Below, piece by piece: positions 46,600-59,100 of a DNA stretch of 64,000 nucleotides. Origin of the DNA: Azolla pinnata. Its lineage: Eukaryota > Streptophyta > Polypodiopsida > Salviniales > Salviniaceae. The stretch is taken from NCBI GenBank assembly GCA_037176905.1, contig JBBBWG010003225.1, forward strand, positions 1 to 64,000, in the 5' to 3' direction. The notes under the pieces were generated by a model. It made no database searches, was not told the DNA's origin, and saw only the letters and a program-made list of their open reading frames with translations. The translations under genes were made by a program, and so were the position numbers. Positions within the stretch are counted from its first letter, which is position 1; each line of letters begins with the position of its first letter.

Positions 46600-46832
46600 A
46601 CACTGTGGATCGAAAGCTATGTGGAATCCGTGGACAAACAAAAGCAGCAGATCAACGAATCAGCCGTTAATGATAATATGTAAATCTCTTTAGTAGATCA
46701 TGAATCAGCTCTTACTGTGGGTCAAAAGCTATGTGGAATCAGTGGACAAACAAAAGCAGCAGATCAATGAATCAGCCCTTGATAATAATCTGGAAATCTC
46801 TAAGGAGATCATGAATCAGCTCTTAATAGTGT
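46600..46832 (+). repeat. Tandem duplication, about 116 bp unit, two copies
   Basis: Both copies contain AAAGCTATGTGGAATC, GTGGACAAACAAAAGCAGCA and GATCATGAATCAGCTCTTA. They begin near 46600 and 46716 and differ at a few sites, so the duplication is fairly recent. Confidence 0.88.
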
Positions 46833-48672
46833 GTGCATCGATCCGTTGACTTTCTGCTGGCATTGAACAAGGTATTTAAACCCTCTTCCTCCCATACAAC
46901 ATTTGTGACACATCAACACTGGATTTTTTCGCTATCTTATTCGAAGAAGATCGGCTACGGGAATAAAGATGTATTTCACACATACGGTTTTTGCTGTAGG
47001 CACGAAATCTGTGTCGGATCATCCTGCACATGTGCATACATACGTAGCTTGCGAAGGTTTGACTATGGACTGTCATTTGCCATGCTTTTTTAAGAAAAAT
47101 CCAGGGAAAAAAAGAACATCTGATTGTGCTCATCTGATTGTTTTAAGCACAACTAATGGTTTGTTATTCAAAGTTCTCGTCAACAGATCATGAATCTTAG
47201 GGGGGAAATCCAGGAAAGTATATGCTGTGAAGTCTCATGGTGTACAGGCTGTGTCCAACTATAATTAAACTCTCTTTGATTCATGTTCATATATATATGA
47301 AATGGCACGTTACACACGTTCTTATAGCATTTAGTTACACAGAAGGGGAAATCAAAGCTTGTTTTATGAGCATTGCTTCAGATTTAGGAACCAAATGCCA
47401 TGATTTGGTCCCTCTTAACCACGCAGAATTTGTATAAATTCAACTGATAGGCATTACACAGTTTATACACCCGATTCTGAAGCATCCATCCAGCTGGTTT
47501 TCTTGGATTTTGACGCTAATGACAGGACGATTGCTAAGCATCTGGGTTATACGTCTTACCGCCTTGAGTATATAGCAAGCAAGAAAATTGCCCACAGTAC
47601 ACGCTTAAAAGGAAATTCTCTGCTGAGAACCCTGAGATCTTGTGTGTCACCCCAAAATCAAAATTTACAGGAAAGCAAGAAAACTCTGAGAGGTTCATGG
47701 AATGGTACGCGAGAGACAGAAAAACCCTGGAAGAAATTTTACAGGAAAGCAATCTTTAGCATTTTCAGGCCAATGTGATCAATCAAGCCTTTGTACTCGG
47801 TTACAAACCTCAGGCACTCATAAAAACTGTTAGGATTACAATGGATGTAACAATATTGTGAGGTTTAATTCTTCCCTCGAAAGCTACATTTAACATACAA
47901 TGTGCAAAAATTGTTAGTTTCAGGTTCCATTTTTTTAATACCATCTACACATCGGTATCAAAACTTTTAACCTCATTAACGGCAATTTCCATGGTTCAGT
48001 AAGGGTCTGCTCCAAAACTCACAATTTCCATAAAGCCTACAATTCCAATATCTCACATCTTATGAGGTTTGTGGTGGAGAAGAAAACTGATGAATTCTTC
48101 ACTGATCAGAACATCCACAAGAAACACTCATTGAAATTCCATATTTCTTGACAAAACAGCATATTTCTCTTTTTCTTCATATTTTACAGAAGAAACAAGC
48201 AGAAAAACCCCAGGCTATGATTTAATGTTACAAAACTGATCAAAGCAGGATGATGCCACGAATCCAAATGCTATGGCAAAAATGAGAAAAACCCAAATTT
48301 TACTTTCATTTCTTCTTCTTCTTCTTCTCTCCTTCTTCTCTTTTAGGATGGGGGTGAGCGGACATGGCACATGCTCACCTCTGCAGGAAGCAGACCCATC
48401 TGATTAAAAGATGATGTGGAAGGCTGAAAAAGGATCGGCAGGGGCAAACCTTGTATATTATATATGAGAACGCTCTTTTGTCCCCAGAATCCGGGGTTCT
48501 TTTTGGGCAAGCCATGTGTGAAAGTGGCTGTTTATAGTCTCAGTCATGAAGGACTTATATCTCAGTTGTGAAGGAGGAGGTGACGAGTAGCTCTTGAGAT
48601 AAGAGAGCTTTCTTCTTCTCCATCCGAGTCGTACGAGAAAATTCTGATTCCAAACTTCCTTTTGTTCTTCTG
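46833..48672. other. Spacer; probable 3' UTR of the MORN gene at its right end
   Basis: A frame at 47503-47778 has no recognisable family. A TTC/TTCTCC run lies near 48310-48335. No gene can be supported. Confidence 0.45.
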
Positions 48673-51126
48673 TCAAGGGGAAGTTGTATCAGAAACCCTG
48701 TTTTGGACAGCTTTTACGGCAGCAACCCTTGCAGCATTTGCTGCTCGATTCGCAGCTGCCACAGCTTTGTTTACTCGATCATCTACATGAGGTATCTCAT
48801 ATGCCTTACGAGCAGCATGTCGGGCCTCCTAGATATGGATAATAGCACAACACACATACACAAAAGTTTCATATAATACATCATGGCTAGCACTGGAAGT
48901 AGAACAACTACAACATGATCATGTAACATATCTTTCGTTCTCCCTTGTGTAAGACATCCACAGCGTCAAAAGGAAAACAAACATCACATGCAAGTCCTAC
49001 ACAGAATGCTGGTTCGTAATACAACATGATATGGAGTGGGAGTGTTATTTCCGTATCATCATACATTCATAGATCCTAGATCACACAAAGTGTCATCACA
49101 ACATATAACCATCGATCTCTCTCGCTCGATATATGAGGCTCTAATTATTCAGTTCCACAAATTCATTCCCTGTTTCTGTCAGGAAATCGCATTGGAAAAA
49201 AATGAAGCCACAAGAAGAAGTGTTAAAAGGGGAGGAAGGGATCTGAAATTTTACCTGTACAACATGCAAGACCTTAGAATGGCTCACAGCAGCAGCGGCG
49301 CCCTGGCCTGGATTTTGTGTGCTCGGTGTTCTCAACATTCCAGCATGCCAATACCCGGCTTGTATCTCGCCATTTCTGAAAGTGTACATTCCCAGCCCTT
49401 GCCTTTTCCCTTCATGCCACGCACCTTCGTATCGATGGCCATTCGAGAACTGATATATCCCATACCCATGCATCTTGTCCGCAAAGTACTCTCCAGCGTA
49501 AGTGTCACCGTTCCTGATAATGGGTCTCTAAAGAGCATTAGATCTTTCCCCCCCGCCCCCCCCCGAACCCACCTCCCCAACGATCCAACCTCAGAATCGC
49601 TTCTATGAACTAAAACCGATGCTCGCACAAATCTTTTCCGATAAAAAAACCTCGGCGGCACGAAGCTTCACGCGAAAACATTTTTACCTGCCGGAAGCTC
49701 TTCCGAGAAATGTTTGTCCAAATCTATTACAGGGTTTTGACAAGACAGGAAAAACAGTGGGGACTTACCTGAAGTGGTAGTAACCATGGCCATGCTTGAC
49801 TCCCCATTTGAATTCACCGACATAGCGGCTCCCGTCTTCGCATGTTTGAACACCGCAACCATGGCTTTGCCCATTGGACCACTCTCCAGAGTAAACATCG
49901 CCCGTGTAGAATCGGTAAACACCATAGCCTTCGCGCAGCCCTTGGCGGTATTGGCCACGGTATCGGCTCCCGCGAGACCAGGTCTCTACTCCATAGCCGT
50001 CGTATTTCCCATCTACCCAATCGCCTTCGTACCTTCCGCTCAAGTAGAAGTGGTAGACCCCGCTGCCGGAGCATCGACCCTGGTGAAACTCTCCTTCGTA
50101 GACATCGCCATTGCTGTAGACTTGCACGCCCTCTCGGGCATCTTTCAGCCTGTCGAAGATTCTCCCACCATCGCGAATGCTGGTGAGCTTCGACCCGATG
50201 GTCCATGTCACGGAGGAGGAAGAGGCTGCGGAGGAGGAGGAAGAGCTCCTGTCGTGGATCTTTCGGGCGGATTTGCCGCGAAGGAGGAAGGCGGTGATGG
50301 GCTTCAACCACGCGATGGAGAAGCAACACCTCTGCTGCCTGGGGCTCAGCAAGCTGCGGACCCTGTACATGAGGTTGAGGCGGGGGTAGGCGATGCGGAT
50401 GGAGATGAGGACGGCGCTGAAGAAGAAGACGAGGGCGAAGTAGTCGAAGCCATAGCCATAGCCGTCGCCATCGAAGGGAAGCAGCAGAAGCAGCAGCAAA
50501 GGGAAGGAGCTGTTGTTGCTGTTGCTGTTGCTGTTGCTGTTGCCGCCATCGCCATCGCCATCGCCATGGAGATGGTGATGCTGATGGTGTGCAGAGGGAT
50601 GCTGATGCGCATAGAGGTAGACGCAGGGGAAGACGATGACTACCACAATTGGGAGCAAGATCCGCGGCTTGAAACGTGGTCGAGTCTGCCCAAGCCATAC
50701 GGGCATGATGCGGGGATGATGATGATGATGAAGATGATGATGATGATGATGGAGATTTCCCTGCTTCTTGGAGCGCCGATTCTCAGGCTTCAGATAGACC
50801 TCATCATCGCCATCGCCATCGCCATCGCCATCACCACCATCACCATTACCATCGCCATCGCCATCGCCATCACGACCTTCTTCTTCGTGGATCTCTGTCC
50901 CGTGCCTGTGTGAATGCGGGCTCTCCATCCTCATGTGGAGCGATCCCTCTGCAGAGTGCTTCCGTGCGAGCTCCTCCTGCCAGATTCGATCCACCCTGCC
51001 CCTCCCTGAACCCGCCATCGCAACCCCGCCTTCCTCCAAGCACGACAAGCTGTCGATTCCCGATTGCACAGTCGGGGATCGCGACAGCGATGACGATGAG
51101 CTCCTCCCCAGCTTCGAGGACGACAT
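48673..51126 (-). CDS. MORN-repeat membrane protein (At1g77660/At4g17080-like)
   Basis: Three exons on the minus strand, in phase, give 590 residues: 51126-49769, 49513-49255 and 48828-48673. The N-terminus is Ser-rich. An Asp/Gly and His-rich low-complexity region (about 80-140) precedes hydrophobic segments near 158-175 (ILLPIVVVIVFPCVYLYA) and 230-250 (FDYFALVFFFSAVLIS), probably membrane anchors. From about 345 come seven to eight MORN repeats (YEGEFHQGRCSGSGVYHF, YEGDWVDGKYDGYGVETW, YVGEFKWGVKHGHGYYHF, YEGAWHEGKRQGLGMY). The C-terminal tail is Ala/Lys/Val helical (DDRVNKAVAAANRAANAA). Arabidopsis relatives share this order; older databases label them SET7/9-like only because of the MORN repeats, and no SET domain is present. 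MORN repeats often bind phospholipids or act as scaffolds. The biochemical role is unknown. Confidence 0.9.
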
Positions 51127-51944
51127 GATTTCCCCCTTCTTCTTTCTTCCTTTCTCCTTCTCCTTCTTCTTCCTCTACCTCTTTGCCTTCTTCTTCTCCT
51201 CGAGAATCTATATGCTTTCTCGCTTCTTGCGCTCCTATCCATGCCCCGCAGAATCCAACATTTTCCCCCTCCCGATGACAGACCACAACCGGAATCCAAA
51301 TGCGGAGGAGGAGGAGGAGGAGGAGAACGGATCGGAGGTCAGATCGGGAGGAGGCGGGAAAGGGCCCTGAACGGACTCCCCGATTGGCGAAGAGGAGAGA
51401 GGGGAAAATACAGAAGATTCAGGCGGAATCTTTGGCTAGAATGGCAGGGGATTGCTCCGGAGTTGGAGAAGGGCGGAGAAGGAGGAGAGCGCCGCGACTG
51501 TAAGGGGACTTTTGACGATGCCCAGTGATGAGGAGAATGGAAGCAGAAGCAGAAGCAGAAGACGAAGAAGGAGAAGAAGACGAAGAAGAAGAAGAGGAAG
51601 AAGAAACGGACTTTTCTGTTTCTGTGTTGCTCTGAGCTCCAGCGATGGAGGAAATGCCCACCAAATTTAGCAGCAGATCGACCGCGCTTCAGAGACGGAA
51701 GGGAAAACACAGAAGAAGAAGAAGAAGAAGAAGAAGAAGAAGAAGAAAACACAGAGACACAGTCTCCCGCTCCTGTATGTATGTACGTATTCGTATCTTA
51801 TACGTATTCGTACTCGTATTGCATTCGCATCGTATCTATACGGGTGTGTATCTGTATAATTACATCGAGATGTTCTGTTCTCTACTGACCTTGGGCTTGG
51901 ATCCGGTGTCGCCCACGATAATTTAGCAGCTTCGTAAAGACACG
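51127..51944. other. MORN promoter region and GAA/GGA low-complexity sequence
   Basis: Purine-rich runs (GGA near 51301-51325, GAAGAAGAA near 51560-51610 and 51715-51745) and a CGTATTCGTA-type stretch near 51785-51835. No gene is seen. Confidence 0.5.
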
Positions 51945-52885
51945 ATACACAGCTGGGATCAATCGATCCGTGTGTACATTTGTATGCATGCTTGTCTGCT
52001 AATCCCCGACCCTCGATCTCGAATCTGCTCATGCTGGAATCTGCTCCAATTCGAGCATCTTTGATAATTCTAGCTTCCATGGCCGCGCTTGGCAAAGACA
52101 CAATGTACACCTGAGAATCGATCGATTTGTATGTATGTATGTCTAAATTCGCATGCCTATCTGCAGTCGATTCCGTGAACGTTCAATCGTCGACCCTCGA
52201 TCTCGAATCTGCTCATTCTGGAATCTGCTCCGATATGGGCATCTTTGTAATTCCAGCTTCCATCGACTGGCTTGGTAAACGACATAATATACAGCTGGGA
52301 ATCGATCNNNNNNNNNNNNNNNNNNNNNNNNNNNNNNNNNNNNNNNNNNNNNNNNNNNNNNNNNNNNNNNNNNNNNNNNNNNNNNNNNNNNNNNNNNNNN
52401 NNNNNNNAATCTGTATGTACGGTCAGTATGCATGCCGATTTGCAGCCGATTCGGGAATCTGCTCATTTTGGAATCTGTTCATTCGATCGATCCCCCAACC
52501 CCTCATTCTGGAATCTTTGCAACGTCTTCTGTCGCCAACCATCCGATCAATCAAATTCCAATCGTTGTCGTTGCAATGTTGAATCCGACTCACAACCAGC
52601 TATGTACAGGGGGCACCATCCAGCTGGTAAACGACATAGTATACAACTGGGAATCGATCAATCTGTATGTACGGTCAGTATGCATGCCGATTTGCAGCCG
52701 ATTCGGGAATCTGCTCATTTTGGAATCTGTTCATTCAATCGATCCCCCAACCCCTCATTCTGGAATCTTTGCAACTTCTTCTGTCGCCAACCATCCGATC
52801 AATCAAATGCCAATCGTTGCCGTTGCAATGTTGAATCCGACACAAAGCCAGCTATGTACAGGGGGCACCATCCAATGGGCCCTTT
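51945..52885 (+). repeat. Tandem array spanning an assembly gap
   Basis: Older copies begin near 51945 and 52098 and a partial one near 52279. Each has an ACACAGCTGGGAATCGATC-like start and CGAATCTGCTCAT...TGGAATCTGCTC. Two much closer copies lie right of the gap, 252 bp apart (52408 and 52660), sharing AATCTGTATGTACGGTCAGT, GATCCCCCAACCCCTCATTC and TGTACAGGGGGCACCATCC. The array probably continues in the gap, which may be a collapsed repeat. Confidence 0.88.
52308..52407. other. Assembly gap of 100 N
   Basis: Exactly 100 Ns lie inside the tandem array. The sequences on both sides join in register with the complete copy at 52632-52662. Confidence 0.99.
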
Positions 52886-53859
52886 TGAATACCGGCTCTG
52901 CTCTATTCTCTTCGACAGGGCAAACTAATCCCAGAAAGGGCTTGTTATGTTTTAATCGTAGCGTGCAGTTATCGTGCCCGATCTTTTACATTTCGATATG
53001 ATCACGGCTGTCATCGTTTCATCATGCACATGCCCCCCCCCCCATGGCCTTCTGCGAACTCGCTTGCATTGGAGTGAGATCAAAGGTTTCTCACGGAAAG
53101 AAGGTGATCGATCTGCAAACAGCTCAGTCCTGTTACGGCAACAATCTCTGGGCTGTAATCCGTTAACTATACAACATTTTTTTGTATAGACATACATACA
53201 CACATGCATACATTGTACAAGCAAAAGCCTCAAATCTTTTTCCCTTTCAAGTGAATCCCCAATGGAATAGACAAGCCAATACAATACACTACATGCTTTT
53301 TATTGTGTAGATTCTCTCCCCCCCCCCCCTTTTGGGCTGGCTCTCATATTCCATAGCTTGACAAATGCCTTCAACAAAGACGTATGGAAAACAAAAGCTT
53401 ATCCCTGCGAAGAAGGCTTATTGATCTTTCCTAGGATGTTTTCTTTGGTTAAGGTTCCCCATTATCACTCACACAATGGACAAAAAATAAACTAAGGCGA
53501 GTGCCAGATGAATGCGAACAAACATCGAGTAATGTGCCTCAAACCTTTTCTAACACCTTGGAAGACGAGCGGCGGCCGAGATCCGTTGGGCACTTCTTTG
53601 TCTGTTTAGGGTTTAAGGTTTTTAGGGCTTCAGAGTTGGGAAAAACTGGCTCGATCAAGAGGATCGAGTGTGCAAGAGATCGGTCGTGTCAAAACACGAC
53701 AAAAGAAAGCAGACGAGAGGAGGAGCTCCAATGTACAGAATCAAAGCGTATGTGCTAACTAATTAATTGGCAAAAGCTTCACTAACTTACAGTGTGCACA
53801 AGTGAGCTTCATATTGTTATGATCACAGCAAATATGGCTGGTGTGCTTGATATACCCAT
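52886..53859. other. Spacer; no gene seen
   Basis: C-runs lie near 53032-53044 and 53321-53331. A single TTTAGGG-like stretch is near 53607-53628. Nothing coding is supported. Confidence 0.4.
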
Positions 53860-53879
53860 TTGAAAAATCTCATTGTCAC

Positions 53880-54430
53880 TTTACTAAACCTATGCAACCT
53901 GTTATACTTCCTTTTTAGGGAACAAGAATAACTGCAACTACTTGTACGCAAACTTTATATTTAGGCATCTCAAATGTAAAAGTGAAGAATCAAAGAACTA
54001 AAAGACGGCTATGAATGTATAGTTTTAAAGTTGCTCGATATCATAAAAGAGATGTTTGAAAAAATTGGGCAACATGAATTGTCTCGCTCACGAACTATGA
54101 TTGGGCTTCAATTAACCGACAAAATCTAAAAAAATAAAGTAGCGAAATCATCATGAGAAGATATATTGTCCATAATATTTCTACCACTTATAAATCCAAT
54201 ATGAGATTCATGGATATATCTTGAATAAATGGTTGGAGCCTACTGCTTAATGTTTTAACCATGATTTTATAGGTTGTGTTAAGCAACATGATTAGACACC
54301 ATTGCCTAACATTTGATGACATACCTAAGATTTTAGGTGTATATATATATATAACCTTCAGAAAATGTTTTTATCCATTTTGCAAAGCTAGTACTCCAGT
54401 AAACAAAGTGGAATACTTCTTAACACTTCT
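53880..54430 (-). mobile_element. Decayed LINE (non-LTR retrotransposon), reverse transcriptase fragment
   Basis: On the minus strand, from about 54307 downward, the translation reads WCLIMLLNTTYKIMVKTLSS then RLQPFIQDI. After one frame change near 54215 it reads HESHIGFISGRNIMDNI. This matches the plant LINE reverse transcriptase block WRPI(S/T)LLN...YKI...L..RL...I...Q.GFI.GR.I.DN. Further downstream a VCVQ...SYSCS-like segment at about 53925-53960 may be the later RT motif. Stops and frameshifts are frequent, so it is an old inactive copy. Its ends were not found. An AT run (54341-54352) interrupts it. Confidence 0.7.
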
Positions 54431-56148
54431 TCAATTGTAAATGGTGCTTCTAATTTACTGTTTATACCATCCGACTAGAGAAACACTTGAACACATTCAC
54501 CCTTTTCTCCATAGCACGCCTTTCTACTGTCAATATTCATGACTTACAGATCTTATTTCGATCATATGCTAAACTTCTATCAGGACCTTCTCATTGCATT
54601 ACAGGAAAAATGTTTAGGCTTGTTGCGCTAAAAGAGTCCTTGGTGACGTACTTGACACCAAAAGGTGATTTATGATACCAGTATTTGTTTTCGTACATCT
54701 TACACATGAACTATATGTTACCCTACTCAATTGATTGTAAATGCATTCACTATGCGGTCATTTTTCTTGCAAAGTACCACCCAATTGTAGTGAAACTAGT
54801 GAGTGATTAGAGAAGCAAATTTTAGGTATACTAGATTATTCTCCTGATATCCCGTATAGAGTTGGTTATGTATGGCTTATCTTTAATTATTTTCCGACTA
54901 TTTTCTTGTTGTGTTTGAAGCTACACCAAAATCTGAAACCTATTCTCTTGATTTGCAATGGGTTTTTCCATTGTTGTACAGATTATTAGATGCATTCTGT
55001 ACCCAATTTTCCAGAATCTTCCAAACCTCAAAGTTTTCTTTTAAAATATGGTATTTATTACATTACCCTGCTTGTTACTCTGTTTCTCTCCAATTGTGAA
55101 CCTAATGAAGCAAGACCTCTACCCAAGACAAAACCTGCAAGTAAAGCATTTGAAGATAGTGAAGCATGGGAAGAGGGTGGATGGCAAAAATTACCTGCAT
55201 TGTGAGCGTTTAAATTGTTCAATATTGTTATAGCATGGAGAACAATGCCATTATTGCACCTCCAATTATGGGCATCGCCATAATTAACCATGACATAATT
55301 CCACCATAGTTTTGTATAACCTAATGGTGAGTATGTCATTCATATGCAACCATTCAATATGCTCACAAAAGAAGAAGGTTTCTAGAAACTTGACAAAAGT
55401 GTTCATCTTCATCTTCTTCACAAATTTTTAAGGGATAGATAGAAGAGGGGCTTGATACAGCTGGAAGGGCTGGCTATGGGTTCAGCCAATTTCACCATAT
55501 CTGCAGCAATATAATTGTTTTCTGGATTGGGAATGTCGATTCTCATTGTTCATAAAGAGCAAAAAAATGTAGAACATTGGAACGCCAGATGGAGCTTTTT
55601 GGTGCATAACCTCACCCTTCCAAATATGCCATAATTTGAAAATATGGATAAAAAACAAGCAAAGAAGACATATCAAAGCTTGTAGGATATGGTTTCGATT
55701 GATTAGAAACTTACAGTAACGGAGGTTGTATGGGGAGGGCCTTGGGAAAAGGACCAGAAGAGGCTAGACACAAAGCAACCTGTATCTCTCCTTGTTCCAT
55801 TCTTTCTGTTGCCACCATCATGTAATTTTTATCTGGATAAATCAAACAGATAGATGGAGCAAAAGAAAGAGATGCATCATATCAAATAATCTCTTGTCTA
55901 ATATACAATTTATATAGGTGTATTATATATAATATATATGTAATCGATGTACCATGGCCCTTCCAGCATGGGGAATAAGTAGGTGTACATTTGTATAGAT
56001 GTGGGATGTCTATATAAAAAGGTTGTTGGGACCTTGATCACAGACTGTGGCAGCTTATTACACCATTGTTCGATTTGGTTCAGTTCGGTTCGAAGAGCAC
56101 CAATGTAAAAAACTCGTCATGGAAACATCTGTTTCTGTTGTTGTTCTT
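54431..56148. other. AT-rich spacer, possibly further LINE remnants
   Basis: It is low in coding signal on both strands. It sits between the LINE fragment and the 3' end of MYB3R. TATA-rich sequence lies near 55920-55940. Part of it may be the 5' portion of the same old LINE, but no motif proves it. Confidence 0.4.
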
Positions 56149-59100
56149 TTATCTGCATTCTCGAAGCAAATACAATGATGGGCTTTGTAGCTCCGCCGAT
56201 GTTGAATATATGAGCTGGTTTGCTTCACCTCGCCCTGGCGTTAGAAGAGATGGACCATTCCATGGTGACAAATCAACCTAGAAAATAACAGCAATGCAGA
56301 GAATATAGCATGAAACAGATCCTAAAGCCTAAACTTAAGAGCACAGCAAAAATGGAGAGCATAAGTAGGATGAAGACATAAATAACAAGAGCAGAGGAAA
56401 ATCAGATAAGAAGAGCAGAGGAACAGAGAAGACCAGAGTATATTTCAACATATAGGAAGAAGCTGAAAACACATTTTAAAGAAGAACAGATGACATTGAA
56501 ACTCAGAGCATATATATACCCAAGCTATCAGAAATCACATAAGAGCACCAGTGATTGATGCAGGCACACATACAGAACAGGTTCCATGTAAAGATCATTG
56601 GAAAGAGGGTGAGAACTGAACAGTAGAACATAGCATATGCAATAAATAGATGAAAGAAGAGACTACATATAAAGATAATTGGAAAGATGATCAACAGAAC
56701 TGTGCATATCAATAAACAATTGAAAGAACAGAGTGCATGTACAAATACACAATGAAGCATAGAGCAAAATTCTTCATTGATTTACAAAACTTTGATTTAC
56801 ACGAATGAAGCATACACACATACCAGAAGAGATCCCGGTGAGCATAGAGGCATATCACCATATTGTTTCTCAGTAGCCACAATTCTGTTCTCTTTCCCAT
56901 CACTTTCCCGTCTGCTGTCCATTTCTTGTTCTTGTGATTGTTGCTCCTCTTCTTCTCCATAGTCTTCAGCGTCGGGTTCCACTTGATCTTGGCCTTTGCT
57001 GATTCCTCCTGCCAGGATCTGCTCAGCTTCCATGTATGCTGAAGCACTATGCTGACTTAAGTGTTGCATTAGGCTCAGAGCATCTGCCCCATAGTCTCCC
57101 CCACCGAAAGGACTGGGCAAATCCTGTGATATTAGCAGAAACAAGAAACCCAATTGGTATCTAACATTCCGCAATCAAATACATGGAACTTAAATATTAA
57201 AGATACATGTATCTATACCTCTAGCATTGAACAAATTCCCTCTTGTCTAGCAGCTGACATTGGGGATTTCCAATTGATCAAAGGTGAACATAATGCCCTA
57301 CGATTCAAAAACATGCAAAGCTCAAAGAAACTGTGATGCATAGCATTTGAAACCAATACAGAAGATGCACATGTATAGAGGAGTTATGGGAAGAGACAAT
57401 AGAGTAGAGTGAGGTCACGTACATGTTGAGATTATCTAGCTCTGCAATGCAGTTCACCCAATCGTGATTCAAACCACGTAGTGATGTTGATACAGTTGAC
57501 TTCGGCATTAAGACCTGAAGATCAACCTTCTCAGAGGACCTTGGGACTACAATTGACAATGAAGACCTGGACACAGCACTCTTCACATTTTCTTGAGCGC
57601 CATTACTGCTATGAAGCTGCTGCTCGTTGATGTCATGCTCCCCAAGCACAGCCAAATCCTCAGTCTAAAAATTGTACAAATATCATTCAACTCTCCAGTA
57701 CTATGTCTCTCATAACTCAAGCTATTAGAGATTGAGATCAATGATACCTTAGCACTTGTTTCATCTATTTGGACTCCTGCACTTGTTTCATTCACTTTAG
57801 GCTCTGGTTCGCTGGCAGATTCCTCGGTATCACACAGAACCCTTGTAGTAGGGCCAAAGCAATCCTTGCTGATTGCCATTCTACCACGAGGCTTGATCAT
57901 CACTTGAGCTTTGCTCTTCAAGCAATAAGACGGTGAAACAAGGGCAGGCCGCTCCCCTGAGGGCCTTGTTCTAGATGAGACCAAAGGTGCGGAAGCCCCG
58001 TTGATCTTGTCATACGATGACGGTTCATGCACAGTAGTGTTTGCTTCTCTAGGCCGCTTTCTCACAATAGATGGTGTGCTACCGAAGCTTCTGGCCGCAA
58101 TCCGAAGCACAGCTTGGGGACTGTTACCAGTACCTTCATTAGAAGAAGGTGAACTCCATGGACTATTCGAGCAATTCACTTGAGAGAGAAGCATTTGCCG
58201 AACACCAAGAGGGCTATAAGCTTGTTGGATGTAGCCAGTGCTCATCACGTCATAGTTGTTGAAAGGAAGGTCCATATTAGAGAACTTAGGAGGTTCATAG
58301 AACAGAGCCTCTGCCTCTATTTGCTCTATTGAAGGCATATTCATTGTAGAGATTGTTATCCCTTGATTGTTGGCCCATTCAATAGGGTTTTCCACTTCTT
58401 CATTTACTTGATGCTCATGGTCACCCGACCTATTAGAATGGTCGTCCAAGAGTATATCTTTTTCATGTTTGATCGAAATCTCCTCTGGCATCATCATCGG
58501 GTCCTTGATCAATGGGATGTCTATGAGCTGGAGGCAATCATCAGCATAGGCAGGAAAATCGGTCATACAGTTTTCCTTCTTTCGAGATTTGGAATACCCA
58601 GGTTCAGGACTCAAAAAATGGGAAGAAGATGTAACAGGGGAATTTAACTGCAAGTGCTCTTTGTTTACATCATAAACTCTAGGTTGTACTGATGAACCTG
58701 TGGGAGAACCAAGCTGTACAGAGGAATCTGTGCAATCTAGATTTATGGAGCAAAACTCATTGGATGTTACCATGAGATGACTATTCTGATGATGACAGTG
58801 ATGATGGTTATCGATCTCCATCGCACGAATGTTAGACTGATCTTGTGACTGCTGGTAGCATGATGCTACATCCAGATATTGACTTTGTTCTCGTAATGGG
58901 AAGCTCGGGGATGCTTCCTCTGCCTGTTCTGTCCATGTGTGGATATGGTTCGACTGTGCAGCATCTGAGTGGAGAGAATTAAGCTGCCCCAATTTTGGCT
59001 CAATCAAATGCCCTCCAGCTTCTTCATCATGTACTTCGTCTTTTAAATCAAATTTCTCACTCTGAAATTGCAAGTAGTTGCAAGAGGTCTCTGACTGAGT

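Noticed and set aside
47503-47778. Plus-strand frame of 91 residues
   Set aside because: No recognisable domain, splice context or conserved pattern; probably chance.
49774-50913. Long plus-strand open frame opposite the MORN gene
   Set aside because: Its Met/Ala/Val-rich low-complexity sequence comes from the antisense of the Asp/Gly and His runs of the MORN protein.
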